From Cryobacterium glucosi (GTDB lineage: Bacteria; Actinomycetota; Actinomycetes; Actinomycetales; Microbacteriaceae): a DNA stretch of 45,388 nucleotides. Made by a program: the position numbers and the translations under genes. The notes beneath the pieces are model-generated. The model was not told the origin of the DNA. It saw only the letters and a program-made list of their open reading frames with translations, and ran no database searches. The stretch spans positions 1 to 45,388 of the forward strand of contig NZ_SOFS01000035.1 in the NCBI RefSeq assembly GCF_004402235.1, in the 5' to 3' direction. This document shows positions 1 to 8,912 of this stretch, piece after piece (position 1 is the stretch's first letter; each line of letters starts with the position of its first letter).

Positions 1-30
1 CCGCGCGGACGGCGACCGAAAACTATCTAA

Positions 31-104
31 CTGTCACCGATGTCCTGATACAGGAAGTGTTACCGATGTCCTGATACAGAACTGTCACCCATGTCCAGAT
101 ACAT
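31..104. mobile_element. IS481-like terminal repeats (element end, no transposase in window)
   Basis: Three direct copies of a 23-base unit of the form CTGTCACCGATGTCCTGATA plus CAG lie at 31-53, 57-79 and 82-104, the third with two or three changes. Repeated TGTCACCGATGTCC-type ends are typical of IS481-family elements in actinobacteria. No transposase lies inside the window, so this is either the edge of an element to the left or a relic. The family assignment comes from remembered end sequences, not a search. Confidence 0.5.
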
Positions 105-130
105 CACACATGCGGTGGAGAAGTCGCCCG

Positions 131-149
131 TGCCCACATTTTGCCCACA
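131..149. repeat. Paired TGCCCACA boxes, possible integrase arm sites
   Basis: TGCCCACA occurs at 131-138 and again at 142-149, separated by three bases, between the IS-like repeats and the tRNA 3' fragment. Short direct repeats near an attachment site are where tyrosine integrases bind with their arm domains. The role is inferred from position only. Confidence 0.25.
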
Positions 150-250
150 GTTGCCAGAAATTACCTTGATTTCAGTGGTGCGAAGGTGAGCGTAAAACGC
201 TTAAATTACGCGGAAGTTGGCCCTGTGTGGGGCTAGGACCGGGGCGGATC

Positions 251-275
251 TAGGGTTCGAATCCCTATAGGGGCA
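251..275 (+). other. tRNA 3'-end fragment, candidate attachment site (attR remnant)
   Basis: Bases 251-267 form a T-arm (TAGGG, loop TTCGAAT, CCCTA) and 268-275 match the 3' strand of an acceptor stem plus discriminator (TAGGGGC, then A). The matching 5' half (GCCCCTA, D-arm, anticodon arm) is not found in the 75 bases upstream. An isolated tRNA 3' end is the usual scar left when an integrase uses a tRNA gene as its target. The intact tRNA would then lie to the left of the window. Bases 276-502 contain no gene I can support. Confidence 0.5.
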
Positions 276-502
276 GCGTGAAGCCGATGGCCTTCGGGGA
301 GTTGATCGATTGCTCGACGGGCGGGAATGTGCGGCCTCCGCAGAGCATCTGAAGATTCGCACGACATTCGTTGTCCACTATTTCTGGCACCCAGATTCAA
401 CAGAATCGGAATTTGCGCCCACTGTGGTAAAACAAAGGGCTTGAGAGAGAGCTTGTCCGAACTAGGTGACAAAAGTTCGAACTAGCGTGTCACGCGACAA
501 TG

Positions 503-574
503 TGCCCCCAGGCAGATTCGAACTGCCGCCCCTGCCTCCGGAGGGCAGTGCTCTATCCCCTGAGCTATGGGGGC
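503..574 (-). tRNA. tRNA-Arg (anticodon CCG)
   Basis: Read on the minus strand, the 72 bases fold into a complete cloverleaf: acceptor GCCCCCA with TGGGGGC and discriminator A, D-arm GCTC/GAGC, anticodon stem CTGCC/GGCAG with loop CTCCGGA (anticodon CCG), four-base variable loop GGGC, and T-arm GGCAG-TTCGAAT-CTGCC. The CCA end is not encoded. It reads CGG arginine codons. It lies about 0.8 kb from argS, the enzyme that charges it, as in several other actinobacterial genomes. Confidence 0.97.
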
Positions 575-630
575 CAGGGAAAACACTAGGTTACCAGCAT
601 CCGGGAGGCCGGTGTTCCCATCGGCACCTT

Positions 631-655
631 GCCCGGCGAATCGGCCAGGCCGGGC
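631..655 (-). terminator. Hairpin just after the lipoprotein gene
   Basis: GCCCGGC (631-637) pairs with GCCGGGC (649-655) across an 11-base loop, three bases past the stop codon of the minus-strand lipoprotein gene. It has no U-tract, as is common for actinobacterial terminators. Confidence 0.4.
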
Positions 656-658
656 GAT

Positions 659-1309
659 CTACTTCAGGTGGCCGAGGGCCGCGGAGACGAGGGACTCGGC
701 GTCGCCGGGCTCCAGGAAGTTCGATGAGCTGATCGTGAGCCAGTACGTGTCGGTGAAGACCTGAGCCTCGCCGATGCCGTTGGTCACGGCGAAGAAGCCC
801 TGGGCGGTCGGGGGAGTGCCATAGGTCGGGACGATCTTCGACGACGCGACGGCGTTGTCCTGCTGCTGCGTCATGAGCTGCGCGTTGGGCTGGGTGAGCG
901 AGATTTCGATTGTGCCGTCGCTCGACTGGTTGAGCAGGCCGCACGTGAGTCCCTGGAAGGAGGCCGCGGTCTTGGCCGATGAGGATGTCGGCTTGTAGGA
1001 GGGGTCGGTGCCGTAGTTCGGGTTGAACGCGTAGACGTCGTCCAGGGTGAGCAGGTCGGTGCACGTCATCGCGACAGCGGTCCCTGCCGGGGTCGGCGTG
1101 GGCGTCGGTGTTGCCGTCGCGGCGGCCGATGCGCTCGCTGACGAGGAAGAACCCCCGGTCGCGGGGGCGCTCGCCGAACCGGAGGCCGAGGGCGCTGCAT
1201 CCGCTGCGCAGCCGGACAAGCCGATGAGACTCAGTGCGCCGACGCAGAGGAAGACTCCGGCGCGCAAGCGCCGGGCGGACGGGGAGGCGGGCGAATCGAA
1301 GAGAGTCAC
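659..1309 (-). CDS. Putative secreted lipoprotein of unknown function
   Basis: The 216-residue product starts with a short positive region and a hydrophobic stretch ending in a lipobox, LSGC, with the lipidated Cys near residue 34. An Ala/Ser/Thr/Pro-rich low-complexity linker follows to about residue 77, then a folded domain with two cysteines (TCTDLL and LTCGLL) that could form a disulfide. The general pattern resembles DUF3558-type actinobacterial lipoproteins, but I cannot assign the family firmly. The GTG start at 1309 was chosen because a -10-like TAAGGT ends six bases before it and there is no ribosome-binding site, which suggests leaderless expression. It is divergent from argS with only 54 bases between starts. 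No function is proposed. Confidence 0.75.
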   Translation of the reverse strand: MTLFDSPASPSARRLRAGVFLCVGALSLIGLSGCAADAAPSASGSASAPATGGSSSSASASAAATATPTPTPTPAGTAVAMTCTDLLTLDDVYAFNPNYGTDPSYKPTSSSAKTAASFQGLTCGLLNQSSDGTIEISLTQPNAQLMTQQQDNAVASSKIVPTYGTPPTAQGFFAVTNGIGEAQVFTDTYWLTISSSNFLEPGDAESLVSAALGHLK

Positions 1310-1315
1310 GGGTTG

Positions 1316-1355
1316 ACCTTACCAAGCGAGGTCCGCGAAACCGGGCCGGTAAGCT
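1316..1355. promoter_or_regulatory. Divergent leaderless promoter pair, lipoprotein and argS
   Basis: On the minus strand TAAGGT (1321-1316) is followed by six bases and the GTG at 1309. On the plus strand TAAGCT (1350-1355) is followed by eight bases and the GTG at 1364. Both place transcription start at or next to the start codon. No convincing -35 boxes are seen, and the two promoters share the same 50 bases. Confidence 0.4.
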
Positions 1356-1363
1356 TGGTTTCC

Positions 1364-3055
1364 GTGACCCCCGCCGAGCTTTCCGAATCCCTGTTCGCCC
1401 TGATCCAGCAGTTGGGTGAGCGCCGACGCGCAGAAGGCATCGACACCGGTGGGCTCGACCTCGTCCTGGCCAACGCCGGCGACGTCACCCTTGAACGCCC
1501 GCGCAACCGCGACCACGGCGACTGGGCCTCGAGCATCGCGATGAAGATCGCCAAGCCGCTCGGCTACAAGCCGCGCGAGGTCGCCACCGAACTCGCGGCA
1601 GGGCTCGAGGCGCTGCCCGACGTCGCCTCCGTCGAAATCGCCGGCCCCGGCTTCATCAACATCCGCCTCGAAGCGGCATCCGCCGGCGCGCTCGCGAAGA
1701 CCATCGTCGAAGCCGGCCCGGCATACGGCACCGGCCACCTCTACGACGGCATCAAGATCAACCTCGAGTTCGTCTCGGCCAACCCCACCGGCCCCATCCA
1801 CATGGGCGGCGTCCGCTGGGCCGCCGTGGGCGACAGCCTCGCCCGGGTGCTTCAGGCGGAGGGTGCGGATGTCACGCGCGAGTACTACTTCAACGACCAC
1901 GGTTCGCAGATCGACCGTTTCGCCCGCAGCGTCCTGGCCGCCTATCTCGGCGAGCACACTCCCGAGGACGGCTACGGCGGAGCGTACATCGGCGACATCG
2001 CCGACCAGGTCGTCGCGAAGTACGACGGAACAACCCCGATCGCCGACCTGCCCCGCGAGGAACAGCAGGAAACCTTCCGCTCGATCGGCGTCGACCTGAT
2101 GTTCACCGAGATCAAGGAGAAGCTGCACGGCTTCGGCGTCGACTTCGACGTCTACTTCCACGAGGACTCGCTGCACGAGTCCGGCGCGGTCAACCGGGCC
2201 ATCGAGCGCCTGCGCGGCCTCGGCCACATCTTCGAAGCGGATGGCGCCATCTGGCTCCGTACGACGACCTTCGGCGATGACCGTGACCGGGTCATCATCC
2301 GCTCGAACGGTGAACCGGCCTATATCTCCGGCGACCTCGGCTACTACCTCGACAAGCGCGAGCGCGGCTTCGACCAGAACCTGATCATGCTCGGTGCAGA
2401 CCACCACGGCTACGTCGGCCGCATGATGGCCATGGTCGAGGCCTTCGGTGACGTCCCAAGGGTCAACCTGCAGATTCTGATCGGCCAGATGGTCAACCTG
2501 CTCAAGGACGGCGAACCGTTGCGGATGTCCAAGCGCGCCGGCACGATCGTGACCCTCGACGACCTCGTCGACGCCGTCGGCGTCGACGCCGGCCGCTACT
2601 CGCTCGTGCGCTCCTCGAGCGACACCGCGCTCGACATCGACCTCGACCTGCTCGGCAAGCACAGCAACGAGAACCCGGTCTTCTACGTGCAGTACGCCCA
2701 CGCGCGCACCTGCTCCGTCGCCCGCAACGCCGCGGCAGCGGGCGTCGAACGCACCGACTTCGCCCCTGAGCTGCTCGTGCACGACAGCGAGTCCGCCCTG
2801 CTCGGCGTGCTCCAGGAATACCCGCGCATGGTCGCCCTCGCCGCCGAACTGCGCGAGCCGCATCGCATCGCCCGGTACATCGAAGAGGTCGCCGGCTACT
2901 ACCACCGCTGGTACGACAACTGCCGGGTGATCCCGCTTGGCGACGAGCCCGTCACGGAACTGCACCGCACGCGCCTCTGGCTCAACGACGCGACCGGCCA
3001 GGTCATCCGCAACGGCCTCGGCCTCCTCGGCGTGGCTGCTCCCGAGCGGATGTGA
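1364..3055 (+). CDS. argS: Arginine--tRNA ligase
   Basis: This class I aminoacyl-tRNA synthetase joins arginine to tRNA-Arg in the cytoplasm. The 563-residue product has the HIGH-type motif HMGG near residue 146 inside [12 protein letters not shown], the KMSKS equivalent MSKR near 388, and a C-terminal all-helical anticodon-binding region starting about residue 440. An upstream GTG at 1313 would add 17 residues with no family resemblance. The GTG at 1364 begins the expected N-terminal domain and sits eight bases after TAAGCT, so I place the start there. It is the first gene of the argS-lysA-hom-thrCB group; the downstream GTG overlaps its stop. Length and motifs are normal for the family. Confidence 0.96.
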   Translation: MTPAELSESLFALIQQLGERRRAEGIDTGGLDLVLANAGDVTLERPRNRDHGDWASSIAMKIAKPLGYKPREVATELAAGLEALPDVASVEIAGPGFINIRLEAASAGALAKTIVEAGPAYGTGHLYDGIKINLEFVSANPTGPIHMGGVRWAAVGDSLARVLQAEGADVTREYYFNDHGSQIDRFARSVLAAYLGEHTPEDGYGGAYIGDIADQVVAKYDGTTPIADLPREEQQETFRSIGVDLMFTEIKEKLHGFGVDFDVYFHEDSLHESGAVNRAIERLRGLGHIFEADGAIWLRTTTFGDDRDRVIIRSNGEPAYISGDLGYYLDKRERGFDQNLIMLGADHHGYVGRMMAMVEAFGDVPRVNLQILIGQMVNLLKDGEPLRMSKRAGTIVTLDDLVDAVGVDAGRYSLVRSSSDTALDIDLDLLGKHSNENPVFYVQYAHARTCSVARNAAAAGVERTDFAPELLVHDSESALLGVLQEYPRMVALAAELREPHRIARYIEEVAGYYHRWYDNCRVIPLGDEPVTELHRTRLWLNDATGQVIRNGLGLLGVAAPERM

Positions 3056-3855
3056 CCGTGGACCGCGACGCCGCAACGGGCAGGGGAGCCGCAACGCGCA
3101 GGCGCCGTGGCCTGAGCGGTTTCATCATCGCGACGATCGTGGTGCTCGCCCTCGTCGCCGCCTTCTTCATCGCCGATGCCGGCGTGCGCAACTACGCCGA
3201 GAACCGGGCGAAGGCCGAGATCGCGGCGCACCTGCCCGATTCGGTCACGGGCGACGTGTCCGTCTCGATCGGCGGCCTGTCCGTGATCGCGCAGTACCTG
3301 ATGGGGAGCTTCGACCGGGTCACCCTGGTCGCTCCCGCCCTCACGGTGAACGGCGTGCCGGCATCCGTTCACCTCGTCGCGACCGACGTGCCCGTCGACC
3401 AGGCCGAACAGGTCGGCGACGTGCGCGGAACGGTCGACCTCGACCAGGCGGCGCTCAACACCCTGCTCGCGGCGGCCCTGCCGAAGGGGGCGCCCGCAGC
3501 CAACCTCGTGCTCGGCGACGGCACCGTGCAGTACGAGGGCAGCGTGAGCGTCTTCGGCCTGGACATCGGCTACCAGGCCACCGCCACCCCGACCGCTGCG
3601 GCCGACTCGCTGCTCTTCACACCGAGCAATGCGACGATCACCACCGGGGCGGGCAGCCTCGATGCGACGGCAATCCTGCCGCTCGTGCTCGGCCAGCAGC
3701 CGGTCCGGGTGTGCGTGGCCGGGTACCTCCCCGAGGGCGTCAACCTCGCCGGCGTCGACGTCACACCGGGGCGGGCGCGCATTACGCTGGAGTCGAGCAC
3801 CCTGATGCTCACCGCGCAGTCGCTGACCACCCTCGGCACCTGCTCCGCCGGCTGA
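3052..3855 (+). CDS. DUF2993 (LmeA-like) membrane-anchored protein
   Basis: The 267-residue product has a basic N-terminus (RRRR near residue 17), one transmembrane helix at about 21-44, and an extracytoplasmic domain rich in beta strands with alternating Val/Leu/Thr and the pattern [22 protein letters not shown]. This is the layout of DUF2993 proteins, a family that includes the mycobacterial phospholipid-binding protein LmeA. Two cysteines occur near the C-terminus (VCVAGY and GTCSAG). The GTG start at 3052 overlaps the argS TGA by four bases (GTGA), so translation is probably coupled; a second GTG at 3058 is possible. Function is inferred from the family only: binding of lipids or lipid-linked glycans at the outer face of the membrane. 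Confidence 0.75.
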   Translation: MTVDRDAATGRGAATRRRRGLSGFIIATIVVLALVAAFFIADAGVRNYAENRAKAEIAAHLPDSVTGDVSVSIGGLSVIAQYLMGSFDRVTLVAPALTVNGVPASVHLVATDVPVDQAEQVGDVRGTVDLDQAALNTLLAAALPKGAPAANLVLGDGTVQYEGSVSVFGLDIGYQATATPTAAADSLLFTPSNATITTGAGSLDATAILPLVLGQQPVRVCVAGYLPEGVNLAGVDVTPGRARITLESSTLMLTAQSLTTLGTCSAG

Positions 3856-3880
3856 TTCGGCGCGCGCACCCCTTGCTCGC

Positions 3881-3999
3881 TAGAATCGGTGCAGGTTCGC
3901 TGTCATACCGGCGGAATCTTCACTGGCTTCAGGGACCAATCCGGGTTCGCTCGCCACTCAGTGAGACACCCACTCGACTTTCCCGTGAGGTTTTCACCC
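3881..3999 (+). promoter_or_regulatory. lysA promoter (-10 TAGAAT) and about 107-nt leader
   Basis: TAGAAT at 3881-3886 matches an actinobacterial -10 box, predicting a start near 3893 and a leader of roughly 107 bases. No clear -35 is visible. The leader ends with a GTGAGG ribosome-binding site at 3985-3990, nine bases before the GTG at 4000. I saw no lysine riboswitch core or T-box motif in it. Confidence 0.45.
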
Positions 4000-5433
4000 G
4001 TGGCCACCAACCCGCTCGCCCCCGACTGGCTCGTCCTGCCCGGAGACGCCAACGCGCTCTCGGCCGGCCTCTGGCCCGCGACCATGCACCGCGCGCCTGC
4101 CGGCGACCTCGTCATCGGCGGCGTCTCCGCGCCTGACCTGGCCGCCCGGTTCGGCACCCCGCTCTACGTCATCGACGAAGCGGATGCCCGCGCCCGCGCA
4201 TCCGCCCTCCGTTCCGCCTTCGAGGCAGAATTCTCCCGCATCGGCACCACGGTCAAGGTCTACTACGCCGGCAAGGCCTTCCTGTCGAGCGAGGTCGCCC
4301 GCTGGATGCTCGCCGAGGGCCTCAACATCGACGTCTGCAGCGGCGGGGAACTCGCCGTCGCCCTTGCGGCCGGCGCGCCCGGCGCCCGCCTCGGCTTCCA
4401 CGGCAACAACAAGTCCCTCGCCGAGATCGACGAGGCCTGTGCCACCGGCGTCGGCACGATCGTGATCGACTCGACCGTCGAGATCTCCCGCGTCGCAGCG
4501 GCAGCGGCCCGGCACGGCATCGTGCAGAACGTGCGGCTCCGGGTGAACAGCGGCGTGCACGCGCACACGCACGAGTTCCTCGCCACAGCGCACGAGGACC
4601 AGAAGTTCGGCATCACGCTCGAGGATGCTCCGCGCCTCGTCGCCCTGATCCGTGCGGAGCCGGCCCTGCGCTTCATCGGCCTGCACTGCCACATCGGTTC
4701 CCAGATCTTCGGAGCCGACGGGTTCGCAGAGTCCGCCTCCCGCCTGCTCGCCGTGCACGCCGCGCTCCTCGTCGGCGGGCCTGTTCCCGAGCTCAACCTC
4801 GGCGGCGGCTTCGGCATCGCGTACACCGACGCGGACACGCCCACCCCGATCCACGAACTCGCCGCCCGTCTGGCCGACATCGTCGCGGCAGAGTGTGCGG
4901 CGCGCGGCATCCCGGTGCCCATCGTCGCCTTCGAGCCCGGCCGCTCCATCATCGGCCCGGCGGGCATCACCCTGTACGAGGTCGGCACCACCAAGGCCGT
5001 CGACGTGTCGGGTGCGCCGCGGCTCTACGTGAGCATCGACGGCGGCATGAGCGACAACGCCCGGGCGGCGCTCTATGGCGCCGACTACTCTGTGCGGCTC
5101 GCGGGCCGCTCGAGCACCGCGGAGCCCGTGCTCGTACGCGTCGCGGGCAAGCACTGCGAGAGCGGCGACATCGTCGTCGACGCCGACTACCTGCCCGGCG
5201 ACGTCGGCCCCGGCGACCTCGTCGCCGTCGCCGCGACCGGTGCGTACTGCTACTCCCTCGCGAGTAACTACAACTACCTCGGCCGCCCGCCGGTCGTCGC
5301 CGTGCTGGACGGCGCCGCCCGGTTGCTCGTCCGCGGCGAGACGATCGCCGACCTGCTCTCCCGCGACACCGGGATCACCGCCGTCGTCGCGGCCCCCGCC
5401 GGCACCGATCAACCGAAGGAAGCCATCCGATGA
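4000..5433 (+). CDS. lysA: Diaminopimelate decarboxylase
   Basis: LysA makes L-lysine from meso-diaminopimelate, the last step of lysine synthesis, using pyridoxal phosphate. The 477-residue product is a fold-type III decarboxylase: PLP lysine in YYAGKAF near residue 92, HCHIGSQI, the phosphate-binding glycine loop LGGGFGIAY, EPGR, and the active-site cysteine motif KHCESGD. The reading frame is open upstream to 3889, but that extension has no family resemblance, whereas the GTG at 4000 follows a GTGAGG ribosome-binding site and begins a normal N-terminus. Its stop overlaps the hom start by four bases (ATGA), so lysine and threonine branches of the aspartate pathway are co-expressed. Confidence 0.96.
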   Translation: MATNPLAPDWLVLPGDANALSAGLWPATMHRAPAGDLVIGGVSAPDLAARFGTPLYVIDEADARARASALRSAFEAEFSRIGTTVKVYYAGKAFLSSEVARWMLAEGLNIDVCSGGELAVALAAGAPGARLGFHGNNKSLAEIDEACATGVGTIVIDSTVEISRVAAAAARHGIVQNVRLRVNSGVHAHTHEFLATAHEDQKFGITLEDAPRLVALIRAEPALRFIGLHCHIGSQIFGADGFAESASRLLAVHAALLVGGPVPELNLGGGFGIAYTDADTPTPIHELAARLADIVAAECAARGIPVPIVAFEPGRSIIGPAGITLYEVGTTKAVDVSGAPRLYVSIDGGMSDNARAALYGADYSVRLAGRSSTAEPVLVRVAGKHCESGDIVVDADYLPGDVGPGDLVAVAATGAYCYSLASNYNYLGRPPVVAVLDGAARLLVRGETIADLLSRDTGITAVVAAPAGTDQPKEAIR

Positions 5434-6767
5434 TCGAATACCGCAACCTGCGCGTCGCCCTCCTGGGCGGCGGCAACGTCGGCGCCCAGGTCGCCCGGCT
5501 GCTGCTCGAGCAGAGCGAGGAATTCGCCAACCGGGTCGGCGCCGGCCTCGAACTCGTCGGCATCCTCGTGCGCGACGTCAACGCCGAACGCACCGTCGAC
5601 CTGCCGCACGAGCTCTTCACGACCGACGCCGAGTCCCTCATCCTCGGCGCGGACGTCGTCATCGAACTGCTCGGCGGCATCGAACCGGCCCGCAGCTACA
5701 TCCTGATGGCGATGAACTCAGGGGCGGATGTCGTCACCGCGAACAAGGCTCTCCTCGCGACCCACGGGCCCGAACTCTTCGCCGTCGCAGACCAGGTCGG
5801 CGCCCAGCTCAACTACGAGGCCGCCGTCGCAGGCGCCATCCCGATCCTGCGGCCCTTGCGCGACAGCCTCGGCGGCGACCAGATCAACCGCATCCTCGGC
5901 ATCGTCAACGGCACCACGAACTTCATCCTCGACCGGATGGACACCGACGGCGACAGCCTCGAGGAAGCCCTCGCCACCGCGACGGAGCTCGGCTACGCCG
6001 AAGCCGACCCGACCGCGGACATCGGCGGCTACGACGCGGCGCAGAAGGCGGCCATTCTCGCGAGCCTCGCCTTCCACACCCACGTGCCGCTCGCATCCGT
6101 CTACCGCGAAGGCATCACCGAGGTCACGCCCGCGCAGATCGAGTCCGCCCGCAAGGCCGGCTACGTGGTCAAGCTCCTCGCCATCTGCGAACGCATCACG
6201 GATGCCGCGACCGGCCAGGCCGGGGTCTCCGCCCGGGTCTACCCCGCGATGGTGCCGCGCAGCCACCCGCTCGCGGCCGTGCACGGAGCGAACAACGCCG
6301 TCTTCGTCGAGGCCGAATCCGCGGGCAGCCTGATGTTCTACGGCGCGGGCGCCGGGGGAGTCGAGACCGCATCCGCAGTGCTCGGCGACCTGGTCTCCCT
6401 CGCCCGCCGCCACATCGCCGGCGGCCCCGGAGTCGCGGCCTCGATCCACGCCGACCTGCCCGTTTTCGACATCGGCAGCATCACGACCCGCTACGCGGTC
6501 ACCCTCGAGGTGACCGACGAGCCGGGCGTGCTCGCGACCCTGGCCGGGGTGTTCAGTGACCATGGCGTCTCGCTGGCCCTCGTCGAGCAGTCGATGACCC
6601 CCGCACGTCCCCTCACGTCCAGTCACGCGGCCGTCCCGTCCACGGCTACCCTTGTGATCGGAACCCACGAGGCAACGGAGGCGGCACTCGCCGCCACCGT
6701 GACCGACCTCGCCGCCAACAGATTTGTCACCACCGTCGCATCCGTTTTGAGAGTTGAAGGAGCCTGA
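5430..6767 (+). CDS. hom: Homoserine dehydrogenase
   Basis: It reduces aspartate semialdehyde to homoserine with NAD(P)H, the branch point towards threonine and methionine. The 445 residues contain an N-terminal Rossmann fold (LLGGGNVGAQVA), the catalytic signature region NGTTNFI followed by GYAEADPTADIGGYDAAQKA, and a C-terminal ACT domain from about residue 350 (VTDEPGVLATLAGVFSDHG). The ACT domain is the site of threonine feedback in this family. It starts by ATGA overlap with lysA and ends by TGATG overlap with thrC. Actinobacterial literature uses hom or thrA for this gene; there is no aspartokinase domain here. Confidence 0.96.
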   Translation: MIEYRNLRVALLGGGNVGAQVARLLLEQSEEFANRVGAGLELVGILVRDVNAERTVDLPHELFTTDAESLILGADVVIELLGGIEPARSYILMAMNSGADVVTANKALLATHGPELFAVADQVGAQLNYEAAVAGAIPILRPLRDSLGGDQINRILGIVNGTTNFILDRMDTDGDSLEEALATATELGYAEADPTADIGGYDAAQKAAILASLAFHTHVPLASVYREGITEVTPAQIESARKAGYVVKLLAICERITDAATGQAGVSARVYPAMVPRSHPLAAVHGANNAVFVEAESAGSLMFYGAGAGGVETASAVLGDLVSLARRHIAGGPGVAASIHADLPVFDIGSITTRYAVTLEVTDEPGVLATLAGVFSDHGVSLALVEQSMTPARPLTSSHAAVPSTATLVIGTHEATEAALAATVTDLAANRFVTTVASVLRVEGA

Positions 6768-7882
6768 TGTCCAGCGAACGAGAGTCCACGCAGGCCGTGA
6801 AGACCCAGTCCCGTCAGTGGCGGGGAGTGCTGCGTGAATACGCCGACCGCCTGAACATCACCGACGCGACCCCGATCATCACGCTCGGCGAGGGTGGCAC
6901 GCCGTTGATTCCCGCCCCCGCGCTGTCGAAGCGCACCGGCGCGAAGGTCTGGATCAAGTACGAGGGCATGAACCCGACCGGCTCCTTCAAGGACCGCGGC
7001 ATGACGATGGCGATCTCGAAGGCCGTCGAAGACGGCGCGAAGGCCGTCATCTGCGCCTCGACCGGCAACACCTCTGCCTCGGCCGCCGCATACGCGACCC
7101 ACGCCGGCATCCTCGCGGTCGTGCTCGTGCCGGAGGGCAAGATCGCCCTCGGCAAGCTCAGCCAGGCCATCGCGCACAACGCGCAGCTCCTGCAGGTGCA
7201 GGGCAACTTCGACGACTGCCTCGACATCGCCCGCGACCTCTCGGCCAACTACCCGGTGCACCTCGTCAACTCTGTCAACCCCGACCGCATCGAGGGCCAG
7301 AAGACGGCGGCCTTCGAGGTCGTCGAGGTGCTCGAAGACGCGCCGGACATCCACATCGTCCCCGTCGGAAACGCCGGGAACTACACCGCGTACACCCGCG
7401 GCTACACCGAAGAACTCGAGCGCGGCGCGACCACGAAGCTCCCGCGCATGTTCGGCTTCCAGGCCGCCGGCAGCGCCCCGATCGTGCTCGGCCACCGCGT
7501 AGACCACCCCGAGACCATCGCGAGCGCCATCCGCATCGGCAACCCGGCGTCCTGGGACCTCGCCCTCGCGGCGCAGAAGCTCACGAACGGCTACTTCGGC
7601 GCGATCAGCGACGCCAAAATCCTCGAGGCCTACCGCATCCTCTCCGCAGAGGTCGGCATCTTCGTCGAACCCGCCTCCGCGATCAGCGTCGCAGGCCTGC
7701 TCGAGCGTGCCGAAGCCGGGCTCATCCCCGCCGGCGCGACGGTCGTGCTCACGGTCACCGGCCACGGCCTCAAGGACCCGCAGTGGGCGCTCCGCACCGC
7801 GGACGGCGCCGAGATCACTCCGACCGTCGTGCCCGTCGACACCGCCGAAATCGCCAGCGTCCTCGGTCTGGCCAAGAAGTGA
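6767..7882 (+). CDS. thrC: Threonine synthase
   Basis: ThrC converts O-phosphohomoserine to threonine and phosphate with PLP. The 371-residue product carries the PLP-lysine motif GSFKDRGM (Lys near residue 75), the substrate loop STGNTSASAAAYA, and the phosphate-binding glycine stretch VPVGNAGN. It is the short, single-domain bacterial type. Its ATG shares a base with the hom stop (TGATG), and its own stop is overlapped by the thrB GTG, so hom-thrC-thrB form a translationally coupled unit. A GAAGGAG ribosome-binding site precedes the ATG. Confidence 0.96.
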   Translation: MSSERESTQAVKTQSRQWRGVLREYADRLNITDATPIITLGEGGTPLIPAPALSKRTGAKVWIKYEGMNPTGSFKDRGMTMAISKAVEDGAKAVICASTGNTSASAAAYATHAGILAVVLVPEGKIALGKLSQAIAHNAQLLQVQGNFDDCLDIARDLSANYPVHLVNSVNPDRIEGQKTAAFEVVEVLEDAPDIHIVPVGNAGNYTAYTRGYTEELERGATTKLPRMFGFQAAGSAPIVLGHRVDHPETIASAIRIGNPASWDLALAAQKLTNGYFGAISDAKILEAYRILSAEVGIFVEPASAISVAGLLERAEAGLIPAGATVVLTVTGHGLKDPQWALRTADGAEITPTVVPVDTAEIASVLGLAKK

Positions 7883-8844
7883 CCCTGGCCGAAGCCGTGT
7901 CCGGTCCTTCCCTCCTCGCCGGACGTTCGGTGACCGTCCAGGTTCCCGCGACGACCGCGAACCTCGGCCCCGGCTTCGACACCCTCGGCCTCGCCCTCTC
8001 CTACTACGACCGCCTCGACGTGAGCGTGCGTGAGGAACCCGGCGTGTTCGTCGACGTGCAGGGCGTCGGCGCCGGCGTGGTGCCGACCGACGAGACGAAC
8101 CTCGTCGTGCAGGCCATCGCGCACACCTTCGCCGCCTATGGGCAGCGGATGCCGGGCCTCGCGCTCGTCGCCCACAACAAGATCCCGCACGGCCGCGGCA
8201 TGGGATCCTCTGGGGCAGCGATCGTCTCCGGGATCATGGCCGCCAAGGGCCTGCTCGAGGGCATCGTCGACATCGACTCCGAAGCACTGCTCACCCTCGC
8301 CACCGAGATGGAGGGGCACCCGGACAACGTCGCGCCCGCACTCTTCGGCGGCCTCACGATCGCGTGGACGACCCCGGAGGGCCCCCGGCACAAGAAGCTG
8401 ATGGTGCACCGCGGCGTGAAGCCGCTCGTGTTCGTGCCTGAGCAGGCCATGTCGACCGCGCTCGCCCGCAGCCTCCAGCCCGAGACCGTGCCGCACGAGG
8501 ACGCCGTCTTCAACCTGTCCCGCTCAGCGCTGCTCATCGCCGCGCTCATCCAGAGCCCGGAGCTGCTGCTCGCCGCGACAGAGGACAAGCTGCACCAGAG
8601 CTACCGTGCCGCCGCGATGCCCGAGACCAACCGGTTGATCACCCTGCTCAGGGAGCACGGCTTCGCGGCCGTCGTCTCCGGAGCCGGCCCGTCGATCCTC
8701 GTTCTCGCGAGCGACCCCGGCCAGCGCCTCGTCGCCGCTGAGCTCGTCGCCGCGAACTCGGAGACCCCCTGGCAGGCACTCATGCTCGCCGTGGACTTCC
8801 AGGGCGCGACCGTCACCCGCACGGACGCGGTAGTCGCCGCCTGA
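7879..8844 (+). CDS. thrB: Homoserine kinase
   Basis: ThrB phosphorylates homoserine with ATP, feeding ThrC. The 321-residue product is a GHMP kinase: the N-terminal substrate motif PATTANLGPGFDTLG, the ATP-binding loop GRGMGSSGAA at about residues 105-115, and the C-terminal motif VVSGAGPSILVL. The start is the GTG at 7879, which overlaps the thrC stop as GTGA; the longer open frame from 7783 is only a shadow of thrC. It is the last gene of the amino acid unit and is followed by a hairpin at 8864-8894. Confidence 0.95.
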   Translation: MTLAEAVSGPSLLAGRSVTVQVPATTANLGPGFDTLGLALSYYDRLDVSVREEPGVFVDVQGVGAGVVPTDETNLVVQAIAHTFAAYGQRMPGLALVAHNKIPHGRGMGSSGAAIVSGIMAAKGLLEGIVDIDSEALLTLATEMEGHPDNVAPALFGGLTIAWTTPEGPRHKKLMVHRGVKPLVFVPEQAMSTALARSLQPETVPHEDAVFNLSRSALLIAALIQSPELLLAATEDKLHQSYRAAAMPETNRLITLLREHGFAAVVSGAGPSILVLASDPGQRLVAAELVAANSETPWQALMLAVDFQGATVTRTDAVVAA

Positions 8845-8863
8845 CCTGAAGCGCGCGAACGGG

Positions 8864-8894
8864 GGGTGCCGCGGCCGGGGATGGCGCGGCATCC
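8864..8894 (+). terminator. Hairpin after thrB
   Basis: GGGTGCCGCG (8864-8873) pairs with CGCGGCATCC (8885-8894), ten pairs including one G-U, with an 11-base loop, 20 bases past the thrB stop. There is no T-tract. The position between thrB and the rho promoter fits a terminator. The right arm contains the over-represented word GCATCCG. Confidence 0.5.
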
Positions 8895-8912
8895 GTTCTC
8901 GGAATGCTCTGC

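Noticed and set aside
200..275. Complete tRNA gene ending at 275
   Set aside because: The T-arm and acceptor 3' strand are clear, but no D-arm, anticodon arm or acceptor 5' strand is found upstream.
233..472. 79-codon minus-strand open frame in the element edge
   Set aside because: No start signal or domain; it reads across the tRNA fragment.
1319..3094. 591-codon open frame opposite argS
   Set aside because: Antisense shadow of a clear arginyl-tRNA synthetase, with no recognisable domain. The same applies to the long frames opposite lysA, hom, atpA, atpD and the ABC genes.
3889..3999. N-terminal extension of LysA from GTG 3889
   Set aside because: It lies two bases after the -10 box, before the expected transcription start, and has no family resemblance. 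The GTG at 4000 has a ribosome-binding site.
3887..3999. Lysine riboswitch or T-box before lysA
   Set aside because: The leader is too short for a lysine riboswitch, and neither its conserved core nor a T-box motif is seen.
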